A stretch of 64,000 bases of DNA, from the NCBI GenBank assembly GCA_021401465.1, contig JADDMT010000040.1, positions 124,001 through 188,000 of the forward strand, read 5' to 3'. The DNA is from Teratosphaeria epicoccoides. Its lineage: Eukaryota > Ascomycota > Dothideomycetes > Mycosphaerellales > Teratosphaeriaceae. The notes beneath the pieces are model-generated. The model had not been told where the DNA came from and made no database searches. It was given only the letters and a program-made list of their open reading frames with translations. This document shows positions 1 through 11,341 of the stretch, one piece after another (position 1 is the first letter of the stretch; every line of letters begins with the position of its first letter). Both the position numbers and the translations under genes were made by a program.

Positions 1-265
1 ATCTTCATCATCACGGCTTTTTCTTTCCTCCCTTGGCGCGTCGACGATCGAGAGGAGTACCTGACCCGCAGCTTCTTCTTACACTCTTTCAGGTGATCAT
101 CCGCTAGGCGTGGTCACCTCATTACAAACTTGACAAAGAAAGGTCCCCGGAGAATCCGAGCCAAGCGCTTACCAGAATCACGACGACTTTCCGCGCGGCA
201 TTTCAGACCACATCCCAATCTCGACGGTAGTAATAATCCTGAGCAGCAACAGGCATACGATCAGG

Positions 266-1979
266 ATGAGGGGTTTCGCAGCAGCTGCTGCCATCGCGGC
301 GACTTTTGTTGGCGCTGCACACGCGGCGGTTGACCCAATCGTGATCAAGGGCTCCAAATTCTTCTACAAGACCAACGGCACACAATTGTAAGAGGGCAAT
401 TCGTGCAGTGCGTGGCAAGGAGAACGGCTGATAAGATAATCCAGCTTCATTAGAGGTGTCGCGTACCAGCAGGATTACACGGGCAATGGCACCACCACCG
501 ACACCAACGGTGACTACACCGACCCGCTGACCACCGACAACCTCCAGCGCGACATTCCATATCTCACGCAGCTGAGGACAAACACCATCCGTGTTTATGC
601 CATTGATCCCACTACTGACCACACCGACGCGATGAACATGCTCGCGGACGCCGGCATCTACGTTATCGCAGACTTGTCTTCTCCCGGCGAGTCGATCAAT
701 CGGAATGATCCTGCCTGGAACGACGAGCTGTACGCGCGTTACACCTCCGTCATTGACAATATGGCCAACTTCACCAACACTTTGGGTAAGTCTCCTGGCT
801 GGCAACGTCTTGAGCTTCTCTAATTTGCGTTCAGGCTTCTTTGCGGGCAACGAAGTCTCCAATGCTCCCAACAACACTGACGCTAGTGCATTCGTCAAGG
901 CCGCCGTCCGCGACTCGAAGGCATACATCAAGCAGCAGAACTACCGAACCATCGGTGTCGGATATGCGACCAATGACGATGCTGAAATCCGGGTTAACAT
1001 GGCAGATTACTTCAATTGCGGCGACCAGACTGACGCTATCGACTTCTGGGGCTACAACATCTATTCCTGGTGCGGCGACTCCTCGTACTCTGAGTCTGGC
1101 TATGATGTCCGTACGAAGGAGTTCTCCAACTACTCCGTCCCAGCCTTCTTCGCCGAGTACGGTTGCAACACTGTTCAGCCACGTACTTTCACCGACGTTT
1201 CAGTTCTGTTTGGCGACGAGATGAGTCCAGTCTGGTCTGGCGGCATTGTCTACATGTACTTTCAGGAGTCCAACGACTATGGCCTCGTTTCCGTCGATGG
1301 CAGCACCGTCAGCACCCTCACCGACTTCGAGAACTACTCACGCCAGATTGCAAACGTGACTCCGAGCAGCGTGGCGATGAGTGCATACACCACTTCGAAC
1401 TCCCCGGCTGCCTGCCCAGCTACCGGTACCACATGGGCTGCTGTTGCCACTCCTCTGCCACCTACTCCCAATAAGGAGCTCTGCAGCTGCATGTACGACA
1501 CTCTTTCCTGCGTGGCTAGTACCAGCACCAACTCCTCTGACTACGGCGACCTCTTTGGCACGGCCTGCGGCTATGGCGACAGCATCTGTTCTGCATTCGT
1601 GGCTAATGCTACCACTGGTGATTACGGTGCGTACAGCATGTGCAACAGCACTGAGCAGCTGGCACTTGCATTCAACAACTACTACGTCAAGGAGTCCAGC
1701 CAGGCCAGCGCATGCAGCTTCAACGGTGCGGCTACTACCAAAGCTGCCTCATCCGGCGGCAGCACCTGTTCCTCTCTTATCAAGGAGGCCGGTGGCACCG
1801 CTGGTACTGGCACTGTCACTTCTGCGCCCAGTGGAACTGGTGCGGGCAGCTCGGGGTCATCGTCTAGCAGCAAGGGCGCCGCTGCTGGTAATCCCGTTCC
1901 ATCGGTCAACTCTGTCCTGCCAATGGCTTTTGTCGCCGCGCTGGCGCTGCTCAGCGGCGCAGGCATGATCCTTTTGTAG
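266..1979 (+). CDS. GAS1: GH72 beta-1,3-glucanosyltransferase with X8 domain, GPI-anchored
   Basis: Cell-wall enzyme that cuts and re-joins beta-1,3-glucan chains at the outer face of the plasma membrane. Three exons fit: 266-387, 445-785 and 835-1979 (535 aa), joining as TQFFIRGVAYQQ and NTLGFFAGNE. The protein has an N-terminal signal peptide (MRGFAAAAAIAATFVGAAHA), the GH72 acid/base Glu in FFAGNEV and the nucleophile Glu in AFFAEYGCN. A Cys-rich X8 (CBM43-like) module begins near CSCMYDTLSC. It ends in a Ser/Gly-rich stretch and a hydrophobic tail typical of a GPI signal. The X8 domain places it with yeast Gas1/Gas2 and Aspergillus Gel4 rather than Gel1. The exact orthologue is inferred. 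Confidence 0.93.
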
Positions 1980-3848
1980 GTCCTGGAATGACGAGCGATA
2001 GCACGCCACGAGCGGGGAACAGTGGTGCCAAAGGAGGAGGTCACGCGAAAGAGATGTACGGACAATAGGCACAATCTGGATAATGGCATCTGCAAGTGCT
2101 TTTGATAGCGTTCATGCAGGCGCCCAAGAAACGTGAGAGCAGAACCGGTCCCTAGATGTCCGCCTTTACAATTGACGACAGGCGTATGACACAGGCTGGA
2201 GCTGAGAGTACGTCATAATAGGGACGCTGCTCCTGTGGTCGAGGTAGCGCTCCCAGGAGCATTCGTTTGATATAAGAAAGCATTTGAAGCTGGCTTAGCA
2301 CTGTGGTACAGTGTGGAAGGGCTACTGTGTATATTTGCAATGATACCATTCCCTCAATCGATGTTTGATCTCGCTCTTTCTATATGTCCTTCGCGGCCAT
2401 CGGATGAGGTTCGCGGTTGAGCATGACTGAAGATGAAATAAGCCTTTGGAACCAAATTTCTTTTGACGCCTTCCTGCAAGGAGTACCTGGCCTGTACAGA
2501 ACGAGTCTAACTGAATATCAACCGTTTGTCTCAAGACATCAGCTGCAAGAGCCTCCTTGCAATGATCCTCACTCGACAGGCTTTGACCTGCTGTCAACAG
2601 CAAGAAGACTCGAGGTTCCGAAGACCGCTCGGCTCGCCTAGGTGAAGCCTACGTATTTCGAGTCTCAACCCTGGTTACAACGCCACCTCTACCCGTTCGA
2701 TCGCCCGTGGCCGAATATCGGACCAGCTGTCGTCGCGAATACAGCGTAACCGATCTTTGTTTGCCGAGTACGATATTGCAGCCGGCAGTGCCTTTGTTGC
2801 CTGGGATGCAGTGGCCAGGTGCGGTAGTTCGCCATGTTCGGGAGCAGTACGCTTGTCACCCACCTTCTGCGCATCGCGAGTCTTGCTTTCCGGCTGCGAT
2901 GAGTCGGTGTCATGAACAGACCTTTGCCGCCCTGCAGCGTGTCGCACATCAGCGATGAATGATTTGTTGGTGGGTAAGAAGAGGGCCCCAAACGACTTCC
3001 CGGGTATGACAGATCGCAAGCTGTCCGTTACCAGCAGGACAATGTTCTTGTCTTCGAAGAGTGATACACTCGTTCTTTGCCACCCGGACGGCGTGGTCAG
3101 CATGCCTTGATACCTGTTTGCGCCATCTCCTGCTCCTGTAGTCCTCCGCAATCTGTTCTCCGAGAAGTCAAAAGGTCTGTTGAGCAACGAAGCAAACGAT
3201 GCAGCAGTACCTGCAGAGTGCTGCCTGCCCTGCGCTCGGCCTTGGTCTGCCGATTCCGGATCATTACCTCAAGCATTGTGAAGAATGCAAAATCGGGCCG
3301 GTCGTGACGACAAATTGGCCCGAGTCCGGCTCCTGGAGAGTTTGAGATCAACAAAGATGATAATGCTGCAAGATAGACCTGGCAACAGCTTGCGTACGTG
3401 TGAGTTCGAGCGGTATACGGTACAACATTGACCATTCTGATCCGTTGCAGCCTCAATCCATCGACCGCTTCATCTAACAACTTGTTTTGTCCACGCGATG
3501 GTAGACTTACATCATTCGACTGCGTTTGAGAAGCGGAGCCATGGTTAGGGCATCACATGGGAACGGATCACTTTGGCGCATGCCAACTCTGAAATGCTAT
3601 CTGGCGAGCCTGTGTTCCGGACATGGCCGGCGGCCGTGACTTGTGCAATCATGCGCGTGAACGAGTAGGTGCCGGCCAAGGCTCTGCGCATTGACCGCTC
3701 GTCTGGGAAGTCAAGGGAAAGGGCACAGTGCATGCTGCCATAAACGGCCATCATATGATTGTATGTTGCTCATCAATCATCAACATTGATGGCCGCTCAT
3801 TTCTGCCACAGTGTGTAATTTTATCACAACAAAAGACCTTGCCATTCA
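1980..3848. other. Long intergenic stretch, possible decayed coding on minus strand
   Basis: I see no gene I can defend. Minus-strand open frames lie at about 3754-3545, 3480-3097 and 3187-2675. They are separated by splice-like signals (a gtaagt donor near 3510) but match no family I recognise, so they could be a relic or chance. The first few hundred bases are probably the 3' UTR of the GH72 gene. Confidence 0.3.
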
Positions 3849-5045
3849 ATGGCTCTCAGGAATGTCGTGGTGATCGGCGGCAGCTACGTCGGCAAGTCTG
3901 ACCCCCAAAACCTGTGTCGAGTACTTCCTATATGTATGATGACTGAAACTAACACATGGAGCAGGGATCTCTTTGCATTTCCTCGGTTTGCCGTTATTGC
4001 CAACGTCAACACCCACAAGGCCTTTATTCCATACAGCGCTGGCAAATACGGCGAGCACGGCGCCGTCATTCAAGCTGTTGTCACTAGACTTACCAAAAAT
4101 GCCGTCCAATTGGACCGCAAAGTGCTTTTGGATGGCCAACAGCAAGACTCGATTCCATACTCGTACCTTGCTATCACGACCGGAACCAAGCTAACACCGC
4201 CGTCGACGCTTCCCGGCTCTGAGAAGAACGATGGGGTTTCGTACCTCAAGGAGCATGTGGCGAAGGTACAGAAGAGTCAGCGCATCGTCGTCGTTGGAGC
4301 CGGCGCTGTCGGCGTTCAAACGGCCACAGACATCAAGGAACTTTACCCCGAGAAATCAGTGACTTTGGTGCATTCACGACACAATATGGTGAGCAAATTT
4401 CATGCCAAGTTTCACGACATCGTCGCAGGGCGATGTAGGGAGCTTGGTATCGAGTTGGCGCTAGGATCTAGAGTAAAAATCCCCGTGAAAGGGTTTCCAA
4501 CGGACGGGAGAGAGTTCGAAGTCGAGATGATGAACGGAAGCAAGATCACAGCACACTTTGCCATAATTGCAACGGGTCAGATTCCACAGGCCCAGATCCT
4601 GGAGTCTTTGGCACCGGATATGATAAATGACTCGAAAAATTTATCAGTGTGAAGAAGACGTTGCAGCTGCAGAGCGAGAGCCATCCCAACATCTTTGCTC
4701 TTGGCGATATAGCGGATACTGGAGCTCACAAAGCTGCTCGACCTGCAGCGAAGCAGGCTGAGATCGTCAAGAATAACATTATTCATCTCATTGAGAATGA
4801 GCCATTGGAGGGGTATCAGGTCACCGATCCTGCTGCTATTCACATGTCGCTGGGAATCAAGAAGAATTTGGCTTTTCGGAATCCGGTCGAGGGCCCGAAA
4901 GAGCCTGTAGTCGTACCTCGGGATGACGGGTAAGCGTTACGTTGACCCTGCCCAAGGCTCGTTGCTGACGAACTGCAGAACGCTCGATATGAATATCGAT
5001 GGTGTCTGGACAAGACGAGGCGGAGGTGTTGATGCTATGCTATAG
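3849..5045 (+). CDS. AIF-like FAD/NAD(P)H oxidoreductase, single-base frame break
   Basis: Flavoprotein of the AIF/AMID (FSP1-like) pyridine-nucleotide-disulfide oxidoreductase family. It starts with the FAD Rossmann motif VVVIGGSYVG. The family signature LFAFPRFAV follows, then the NAD(P)-binding VVVGAGAVGVQTA, and a late FAD contact NIFALGDIADTG. The open frame from 3849 stops at 4650-4652. Homology continues one frame over from about 4641 (FISVKKTLQLQ), so one base is missing, most simply in the A-run at 4635-4639. The last intron is 4930-4978 and the final exon 4979-5045 ends GGGVDAML. The stretch between GGSYVG and LFAFPRF is a few residues shorter than usual. It may be a pseudogene, or the indel may be a sequence error. 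Confidence 0.8.
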
Positions 5046-5463
5046 GCGACTTGTTGTCGACCCAAACTGAAGAAGTTCTGCAAACTCCTGTCGGATCACC
5101 GAGCTTTGATGCAGGACCTCTTGATGACAAGCAATCCGGGATCAGGCGAAGTCGGCGACTTGCCACTCTTAACCACACTACAAATGTTGCATCGGCTTCA
5201 GTATTACCTGCGACTACCATACACTCTCGCATCTGCAGATTCAAAGAGCCCAATTCGCAACTCGGCCTGTGCTGGACCGAAGCCCCATTTGCCGTCAGTT
5301 TCCGAGATCCACATTAGCTTTAGCCAACTTCAGCAAACAGCAAGTCAAAGCAGCACAACACCTCTGCAATCCTTTGACACCAAACGCGAGATTGACGGTC
5401 TAGTATCAGCCAACTTGGTATTCGCATACATCTATTGCCGACATCGTCAGACCTTTCATTTCC
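5046..5463. promoter_or_regulatory. Tandem-gene spacer, presumed promoter of the aldolase
   Basis: 418 bases between two plus-strand genes. Long overlapping open frames are present but show no family signature. I see no specific binding motif. Confidence 0.3.
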
Positions 5464-6345
5464 ATGGCATCGACCAAAAAGAATAAGGCTCTCGCCATTG
5501 TCGATGCCGCAGCCAGCGGCGGCTACTGCATTCCTGCAATCTGCCTTTACAACCTTGAAGGCATCGTTGCTAGCGTCCGAGCCGCAGAAGCAAAGTCTTC
5601 TCCTCTAATCCTTCAGCTTTTCCCTTGGGCGGTAGAGTACGCTAACGGCCTCCTCGTCCACGCCGCCGCTGAGGCAGCTGCAAAAGCCACAGTACCAATA
5701 GCCGTGCATATGGACCACTGCCAATCTCCCGAGATGGTCAAGCGAGCCGCTGAGTTGGGTGGCTTCGATGGCATTATGGTGGACATGAGCCATTACGAGC
5801 ATGAGGAAAATCTGCAGAAGACGAGAGAATTGGTTGAGTACTTGCATGCTCGTGGTATCATTGCTGAAGCCGAATCTGGTCGTATCAATGGTGGCGAGGA
5901 CGGTGTTGCCGACACCGTCGATCTGGCAGAAGTCCTTACCACGCCCGAGACTGCGGAGGAGTATCTCGCCACCGGCATCGATTGGTTGGCCCCAGCATTT
6001 GGCAACGTACATGGCAAGTATGGACCCAAAGGTCCGCAATTAGACTACGAACGACTGAAGAGGATTCGAGAGTCGACCAGAGGCAGAGTGCAGCTCGTCT
6101 TGCATGGTGCGGGCGCAGAATGGTTTGATGAGAAGAGGCATCGAGAGTGTATTGCGTGTGGAGTGGCGAAAAGTAATTTGAACGATTGTATCAACGGACC
6201 GTATATGCAGGTTCTGCAGGACAAGGCGAAAGGTGTTGGTCTCACGAAGCTGATCGAAGAGGGAACATTGGCGATGCAGAGGGCCGTTGAGAAGCATTGT
6301 GACTGGCTGGGTTCGAGCGGTAAGGCTAGGAGCATTGAGATCTGA
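5464..6345 (+). CDS. Class II ketose-bisphosphate aldolase (FBA/GatY type)
   Basis: Zn-dependent aldolase of 293 aa in a single exon, expected to cleave a ketose-1,6-bisphosphate to dihydroxyacetone phosphate plus an aldehyde in the cytosol. Visible signatures are the catalytic Asp and metal-binding His in HMDHC (D84, H85), the EAESGRINGGEDG segment around residues 135-147, the Zn-ligand His in GNVHGKYG (H183), and LHGAG (H214). At 293 aa it is closer in size to bacterial GatY/KbaY/FbaA-like enzymes than to the ~360-aa glycolytic Fba1 of fungi. A side role with another ketose bisphosphate is therefore likelier than core glycolysis. Substrate is inferred, not seen. Confidence 0.9.
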   Translation: MASTKKNKALAIVDAAASGGYCIPAICLYNLEGIVASVRAAEAKSSPLILQLFPWAVEYANGLLVHAAAEAAAKATVPIAVHMDHCQSPEMVKRAAELGGFDGIMVDMSHYEHEENLQKTRELVEYLHARGIIAEAESGRINGGEDGVADTVDLAEVLTTPETAEEYLATGIDWLAPAFGNVHGKYGPKGPQLDYERLKRIRESTRGRVQLVLHGAGAEWFDEKRHRECIACGVAKSNLNDCINGPYMQVLQDKAKGVGLTKLIEEGTLAMQRAVEKHCDWLGSSGKARSIEI

Positions 6346-7346
6346 CCTGAGTTATCGGTTAGCAGTCAACCGAGCAGGAGTGTAGATCGACAGAATTTGC
6401 TCTTTCAGCAGCAGCACTGGGATCACGCCCAAGCGGTGGCGCAACAGCCCAGCAGATGGCGAACGCTTCGAATAAATACAATTTCGTCCCAGGCACAGTA
6501 AGCTTCAACGCTAGATGCGATCTTTTAAGAAGACTTTCTGTCTTCAGACAGCTTTCTATCAATTTTGGCAGCTTGGTGACTAATGTGGGTCTGTGGGTCG
6601 AAAATTCTGAAACTAGATTGTTTGTTGATTTATTTTATTGTCAAAAACAAGCTATACCTCGCCAGGGGTGGTCCCAAGTACGCGCTCGCAACGATAAGCC
6701 AACACATTATAAGAATGAGATTGTCTGTCGCAACATTTTCGGCCTTCTACACTGACACTACTTCCATCCTCTGCGGCGAATACTCACCATGGAGGTCCTC
6801 GTACCCTTCCTCCCCTGAGCGACGCTCATTCTGCGGCGCCCGCGGAAATATCCTACGACAAGGCGTCGTGATGTGAGAGCGGCGCACGAGGTAATGGCGA
6901 ATGCGAGTCTTCATAACGGTTCATGCATACATCTGCGTAGCAAAGTGCCTTGAGTGCCCTCTAGATCCGTCGAGTATACACCCACCTACATTTCAGTGCA
7001 AATGCCAAGTCAATACAAGTGCTCCGTACGTGGCTCGGCAGGAGCTTTGAAGCTTGAACAAGGACCCAGGAGGGGTCACTGCCTGTGGTAACGTGGTGAA
7101 TGTCAAGGGGAAGAATGGGAGGACTGAAAGAGCAAACGAAGGTCGCAGACCCACGAAGGTTACAGGGTTTGCGCTCAATAGTAGTGTGCGAGGAGCGTCC
7201 CTCGCGAAAGTCTGTACTGGTACAGCATCGTCGCTTTGCTGCCAGCTGGGGAGCAGAAATCAAAGTCGGAGAGCGGATCGTCCAAGCAAGAGGTGGATGG
7301 CAGGCGAGTCTTTCTACTAGCGTCGATTTCCATCAGGGCAATAAAA
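6346..7346. other. Intergenic, no gene seen
   Basis: About 1 kb between converging genes. It must hold both 3' UTRs. No open frame here shows family signatures or a consistent exon structure. Confidence 0.4.
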
Positions 7347-8833
7347 TCAGGTTCTTTCGATGGTCAAATCCTCAGCGACGCCACCAGGCATGTTGTAGAC
7401 CTCAACATCTAGTATTCGAATCGCTTCCTGCCAATCATCTGTTGTGCCTATCCTAGTAATCTGTGCATCGAAGAGGTATGGCCCGAAAGACTACGCACGC
7501 GGTGTTAGTTGAGTGGATCATCGAAAGTTTAGCTCCTTACCAGATTTACACTCACGTATCGATCACAGAATGCAACGAATCGCTCCAGACCCACATTTCT
7601 TAAGTCTGCAAAGAGACCACCACGTTCAAGAATGGCACCTCTTAATGCGCTCACGACATTATTGTCACTATCCGTGTCGAATTGGGGCCACAATTTTCCC
7701 TTCCCACTTTCATGCATCTCAGGGTCTTGATGACGGATCGACATGATAGCTGCCACAAGAGAACTAATCTCTTCATAGGCGATACCAACAGGTCCAGCCG
7801 GTGTTGACCTGGTTCCAGCATTCTGGTCTTCAAGTCTCATGATCTTCGGCAAGATGTCCTGATGAGCAGGGATCTTGGTTTTCACATCAAGGGGCAATTG
7901 CGTCGAGACAATCATTGCGATGTTATTGAGCATGTCTGGCGGTTGCCAGTTGTCGTCGGTATCACTACCAACCATCACAGACCCAGCAGCACGCCAGGAC
8001 TGGCAAGCAAAACTGGCAAAACGTCGCCGGGCAGAGGTGTGTCTGGACTTCTGGCTAGATGGCTCGTACAAAGATGCAGTGGCTCTATTGCGGCTAATAC
8101 TCCGTGAAGCGTGAGTGGCCAACAGTGCCGCAGCTTGCATCCAGGCCCCCCGATTGACGATGGTAATGTCATCTGGTCCCGTGTATGGGGCAGCGAAAGG
8201 GAAATGGGCATTGTAGCATAGGCAGCGCCATAGAATAGCCATCAGTGGTCTACTATTGCTTAGACGGCTGGATAGAAAGTCCGCAAGCTGCTCTTGACCC
8301 CATACTGTATCGTTCGCCTTCAGCTCTTGTTTCAAGCAGCCTCGAAGAATGTGGACTGGCGACCGTGACTGACCTAGCTGTCTAGAGTGATCGACCGTGG
8401 CATATTGATCAAAGGCTTTTTCGAGAGCCTTCTGTAAGCCCAGGCACTTTAAGCCTTCTCGCAGATCAGACCGAAACTGGGATTGGAGCGACTCTGCATG
8501 CACGAAGAGAATCGCTTTGGCATCTGCCGACGATAAATCGCCTTCACCAGTGCTCCCGCTCCAAATTGATGGGCAGACTGGGTCAGGGGTGGTGAGAGTG
8601 CTCACCTCTTGTCAAGTCTGCATAGTACTGGTCCACCAGACTTTGCGGCCGCTTCCTGTGGTGCTCAGGACTGAAAGGGCCAAGCACAGCGTCCAGCATA
8701 GTAATGACTTGGATGTTCCAGCCTTGAGTGGTGCAGCCCACTCGTAAGGCACATAGCAAGTGCTGGACATTCGGCCAGGAATCACTAGAGCGCCGGAAGA
8801 CTTGACCGAAGTCTTCGATGGCATTTTTGCGGC
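7347..8833 (-). CDS. Unrecognised multi-exon protein (5' end unresolved)
   Basis: Coding is shown by exons that join in frame. The last exon 7347-7490 follows intron 7491-7555 (gtgagt donor) and encodes FGPYLFDAQITRIG...IERT. The main exon runs from 7556 to about 8523. An upstream exon 8606-8833 encodes DFGQVFRRSSDSWPNVQHLL...LVDQYYADLTR. It ends at a gtgagc donor whose best in-frame acceptor is at 8524-8529 (giving LTR-DAKAILFVHAES). A shorter alternative acceptor exists but would leave only a 28-nt intron. The open frame from 8605 has no ATG at its head, so it is not a start. The first exon, upstream of 8833, was not found. No domain was recognised. The product is about 445 aa or more, soluble and without signal peptide or obvious TM. 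Confidence 0.65.
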
Positions 8834-9170
8834 CTATGGAAAACGTGTGAGGTTTTCACATGACATGCGAATTCACGGCCAAGACGTCTACCGGATTGGG
8901 ATTTGCTTCAAACTATCCAATTTACATGCAACCAATGCTCAGATGGTAACATTGCATGTGAAGACCTCGGGCAGATGCGAATTAGTAATCTTGTCCTCCG
9001 ATGATGCGACATGAAGTACTGACGAGTGTCCGAATCCAGCATCGTTCGAAAGACTATCGTGAACTCCACAACAGATTGACTACAACCTACACCATACATT
9101 GCGATTGCTCGTGTCAGAATTGTATTCATGTTCCTATCCTGACCATTATCCAGATTCATCCTTGCACACC
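8834..9170. promoter_or_regulatory. Divergent intergenic region
   Basis: Between the unrecognised minus-strand gene and the flavin-reductase-like gene. It probably contains the missing first exon of the former plus a shared promoter. No clear motif was seen. Confidence 0.35.
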
Positions 9171-10150
9171 ATGTCCACCGACCATGAACAGCGCAAAGAG
9201 GATCCCAAGCCTCACCATGAAATGATGGCCGACCGAGAGAAAGAAATCAAGCGTAACCCTCACGGCAACTTCAAGGAAGTCGAAGCCAGCCGACCAGACT
9301 GGGACACGCAAAACACATTCAAGTTCACCAAGACCGTGAAACCTGACTGGAAGCCCGGCCAAGGAGGCAACGACGGAGGCCAAAGCCTGAACAAAGAACA
9401 TGTCGATATCGATCCCTACCAAGATGGTCGGCCGGCAGCGTTCAATTATAAGTTACTAATCAGTGCCATTATACCTCGACCGATCGGATTCCTTTCCACA
9501 ATTTCGAAGGATGGCAGTTCCACGAACCTTGCACCATTTTCTTACACGCAGGTGGTGAATCACGACCCGCCGGTTTTCATCGTTGGGTACGCTGGAGGCA
9601 TGTCGAGCGCAAAGGACAGCTTGAGAAATCTGGTAGATACTGAGGAGTGCACGATCAACATCATCTCTGAGCACTTCATCGAAGCTGGTATCATGTAAAG
9701 ACACACGGAACATCAATCTCAAGAATGCTGATCTGATCACTAGCCAACGCGACCTCGGTTAATGCTCCCTATGGCATCTCCGAATGGGCCCTCACCGGCC
9801 TGCACCCGGCCCCTAGCAAACTTGTCCGCCCTTCCCGCGTCAAAGAAGCCATCTTCACCGTCGAAGGCAAACTCATGAACACCCAAGAATTCGAATCCCG
9901 CAGCACTCCCGGCAAGAAAACCGGAGTCCTAGCCGTGATCGAAGGAGTCCGCTTCTGGGCCCGCGAAGACGCGATCAATGAAGACCGCAATCTGATTGAC
10001 CCTGCGGTGCTGAGACCGATGTCGAGGTTGGGCGGTATCACCTATGGGAGATTGCTGGAGGGGATCGAGTTGCCGAGACCCGAGTGGGAGGATTTGAGGA
10101 AGGATGCTGAGCCGGCGGGGTTGGCGAGGCCAAAGGTGGACGGACAGTGA
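9171..10150 (+). CDS. Flavin-reductase-like FMN-binding split-barrel protein
   Basis: 307 aa from two exons, 9171-9687 and 9744-10150. The 56-nt intron joins ...EHFIEA to ANATSVNAPYGISEW. The family core starts at PRPIGFLSTIS and continues through NLAPFSYTQVVNHDPPVF and TINIISEHFIEAAN to a C-terminal SRLGGITYGR. It belongs to the flavin reductase-like (DIM6/NTAB) FMN-binding group. Members are small flavoproteins that use reduced flavin in the cytosol, and the fungal ones are mostly uncharacterised. The first ~90 residues are charged and probably disordered. I chose ATG 9171 because the upstream in-frame residues look like untranslated leader. Confidence 0.9.
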
Positions 10151-10177
10151 CATGGTGTAGTACTGCGAGGTTGTGGT

Positions 10178-11341
10178 CTACTGATTCGAGACGCTGACTG
10201 TAGATAGAAGCGGTGGTCTTGTCTCAGCAAGCACAGAATCGTGCCGCTTGGTCTTGGACCGAACGCCCAAAAATGCTTCTAGGCAAGCAACTTCTTCACC
10301 ATCCTCGACACTGTTGACCACACGGTCGATAGCACCGTCGTCCCATGCGAAGCCTTTCCAAAGTAAAATACCGACGTCTCTGGCCAGCATAACTTGATCC
10401 AGGACTCTTGGATCATCCAGCTCGGATATCTGCTCCCGCAACATACTCCAGAACTCGTCCCTCAGCTCATCAGCCCGTTCGTAGTAAACCCATCTGGGCG
10501 TCTCAGGCACAGCCGTCTCCAGGTATCCCAACAAATGCTCTAGCCCATAGAGACAGATTCCAAATGGCAACCACTCAGCTTCTGCCCAGTCGATCACGCC
10601 TCTGAGCCGCCACAAAACCGGCTCTACCAAGATATTCGAAGGCAGTAGATCTCCGTGCGTCAGCACAACGGGTAAAGTGTATAAACCACCGTTCCTGACA
10701 GTGATCACCACTCGCTCAGCCTCCGCTCGCACCTGCCTCGTCGGCAATTCTCTCGCTAACTTCTCCAGCCTCAAGAGCAAACTCCTTCCAACTTTGCCAC
10801 TGCAACGCTCCATACCCTTTCCTTCCTTCAACGCAGACCTCCAAGTCTCAGCAAGGAACTGCGACAAGCACCCCAACAGAGACTGCAGTCGCGAGAAGTC
10901 CGCCAAACTCAAGACGCGATACTGAGGCTGCACATCACTAAACCTCCGCCCACTCCGCCACTTCATAGACACAACCTGCAATACAACCCCATCACCCACG
11001 TTCAACTCTGCCAGACTCCGCGTCTCGGGCGCCAGGGCCGTGAGCAGACTCGCCGCCTCCGCCACTTGCAGAACAATCGCATGCTTCAGCAGCCTGAATT
11101 GAACAATCGTCTTCGATGGCCCAACATGCTCAAGTTTCCCTGTGCCGAGCTCGTGACTGAGTCCCTGGGCTACTAACGTATACGAACATCCTCCCTGCTG
11201 CTCAGTGGCCTCTATCGTACACCGCGGCAGAGTTGCAGCTGCAAACTCGTGACATTGGTCGAGATCAGCCTTGGACAGACCATTGCGTGAGAAGAAGGAA
11301 GGGAGAAGTGTCTCATGCTCTCGTGTCGACATTTTGCGCAT
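10178..11341 (-). CDS. APH-family phosphotransferase-like protein
   Basis: Single-exon protein of 387 aa with the aminoglycoside/choline-kinase-like fold. The catalytic loop is VLTHGDLLPSNILVE (H229, D231, N236) and the metal-binding motif is GVIDWAEAEW (D251), the DFG equivalent. Fungal members of this Pfam APH group phosphorylate unknown small molecules and seldom confer drug resistance. The N-lobe Gly-rich loop is weak. A second Met lies three codons downstream and could be the start. The gene converges with the flavin-reductase gene, with only 27 bases between their stop codons. Confidence 0.85.
   Translation of the reverse strand: MRKMSTREHETLLPSFFSRNGLSKADLDQCHEFAAATLPRCTIEATEQQGGCSYTLVAQGLSHELGTGKLEHVGPSKTIVQFRLLKHAIVLQVAEAASLLTALAPETRSLAELNVGDGVVLQVVSMKWRSGRRFSDVQPQYRVLSLADFSRLQSLLGCLSQFLAETWRSALKEGKGMERCSGKVGRSLLLRLEKLARELPTRQVRAEAERVVITVRNGGLYTLPVVLTHGDLLPSNILVEPVLWRLRGVIDWAEAEWLPFGICLYGLEHLLGYLETAVPETPRWVYYERADELRDEFWSMLREQISELDDPRVLDQVMLARDVGILLWKGFAWDDGAIDRVVNSVEDGEEVACLEAFLGVRSKTKRHDSVLAETRPPLLSTVSVSNQ

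Noticed and set aside
203..931. 242-codon minus-strand frame
   Set aside because: It is antisense to the GH72 exons, which have clear catalytic motifs.
2675..3754. Series of minus-strand open frames with splice-like sites
   Set aside because: They can be strung together only with very short or phase-broken introns, and I recognise no family. Left as a note in the intergenic entry.
3914..3964. Possible intron in the AIF-like gene (CTAAC branch point, gcag acceptor)
   Set aside because: Splicing it would remove part of the FAD-binding segment, and the frame is already open through this stretch and aligns with the family.
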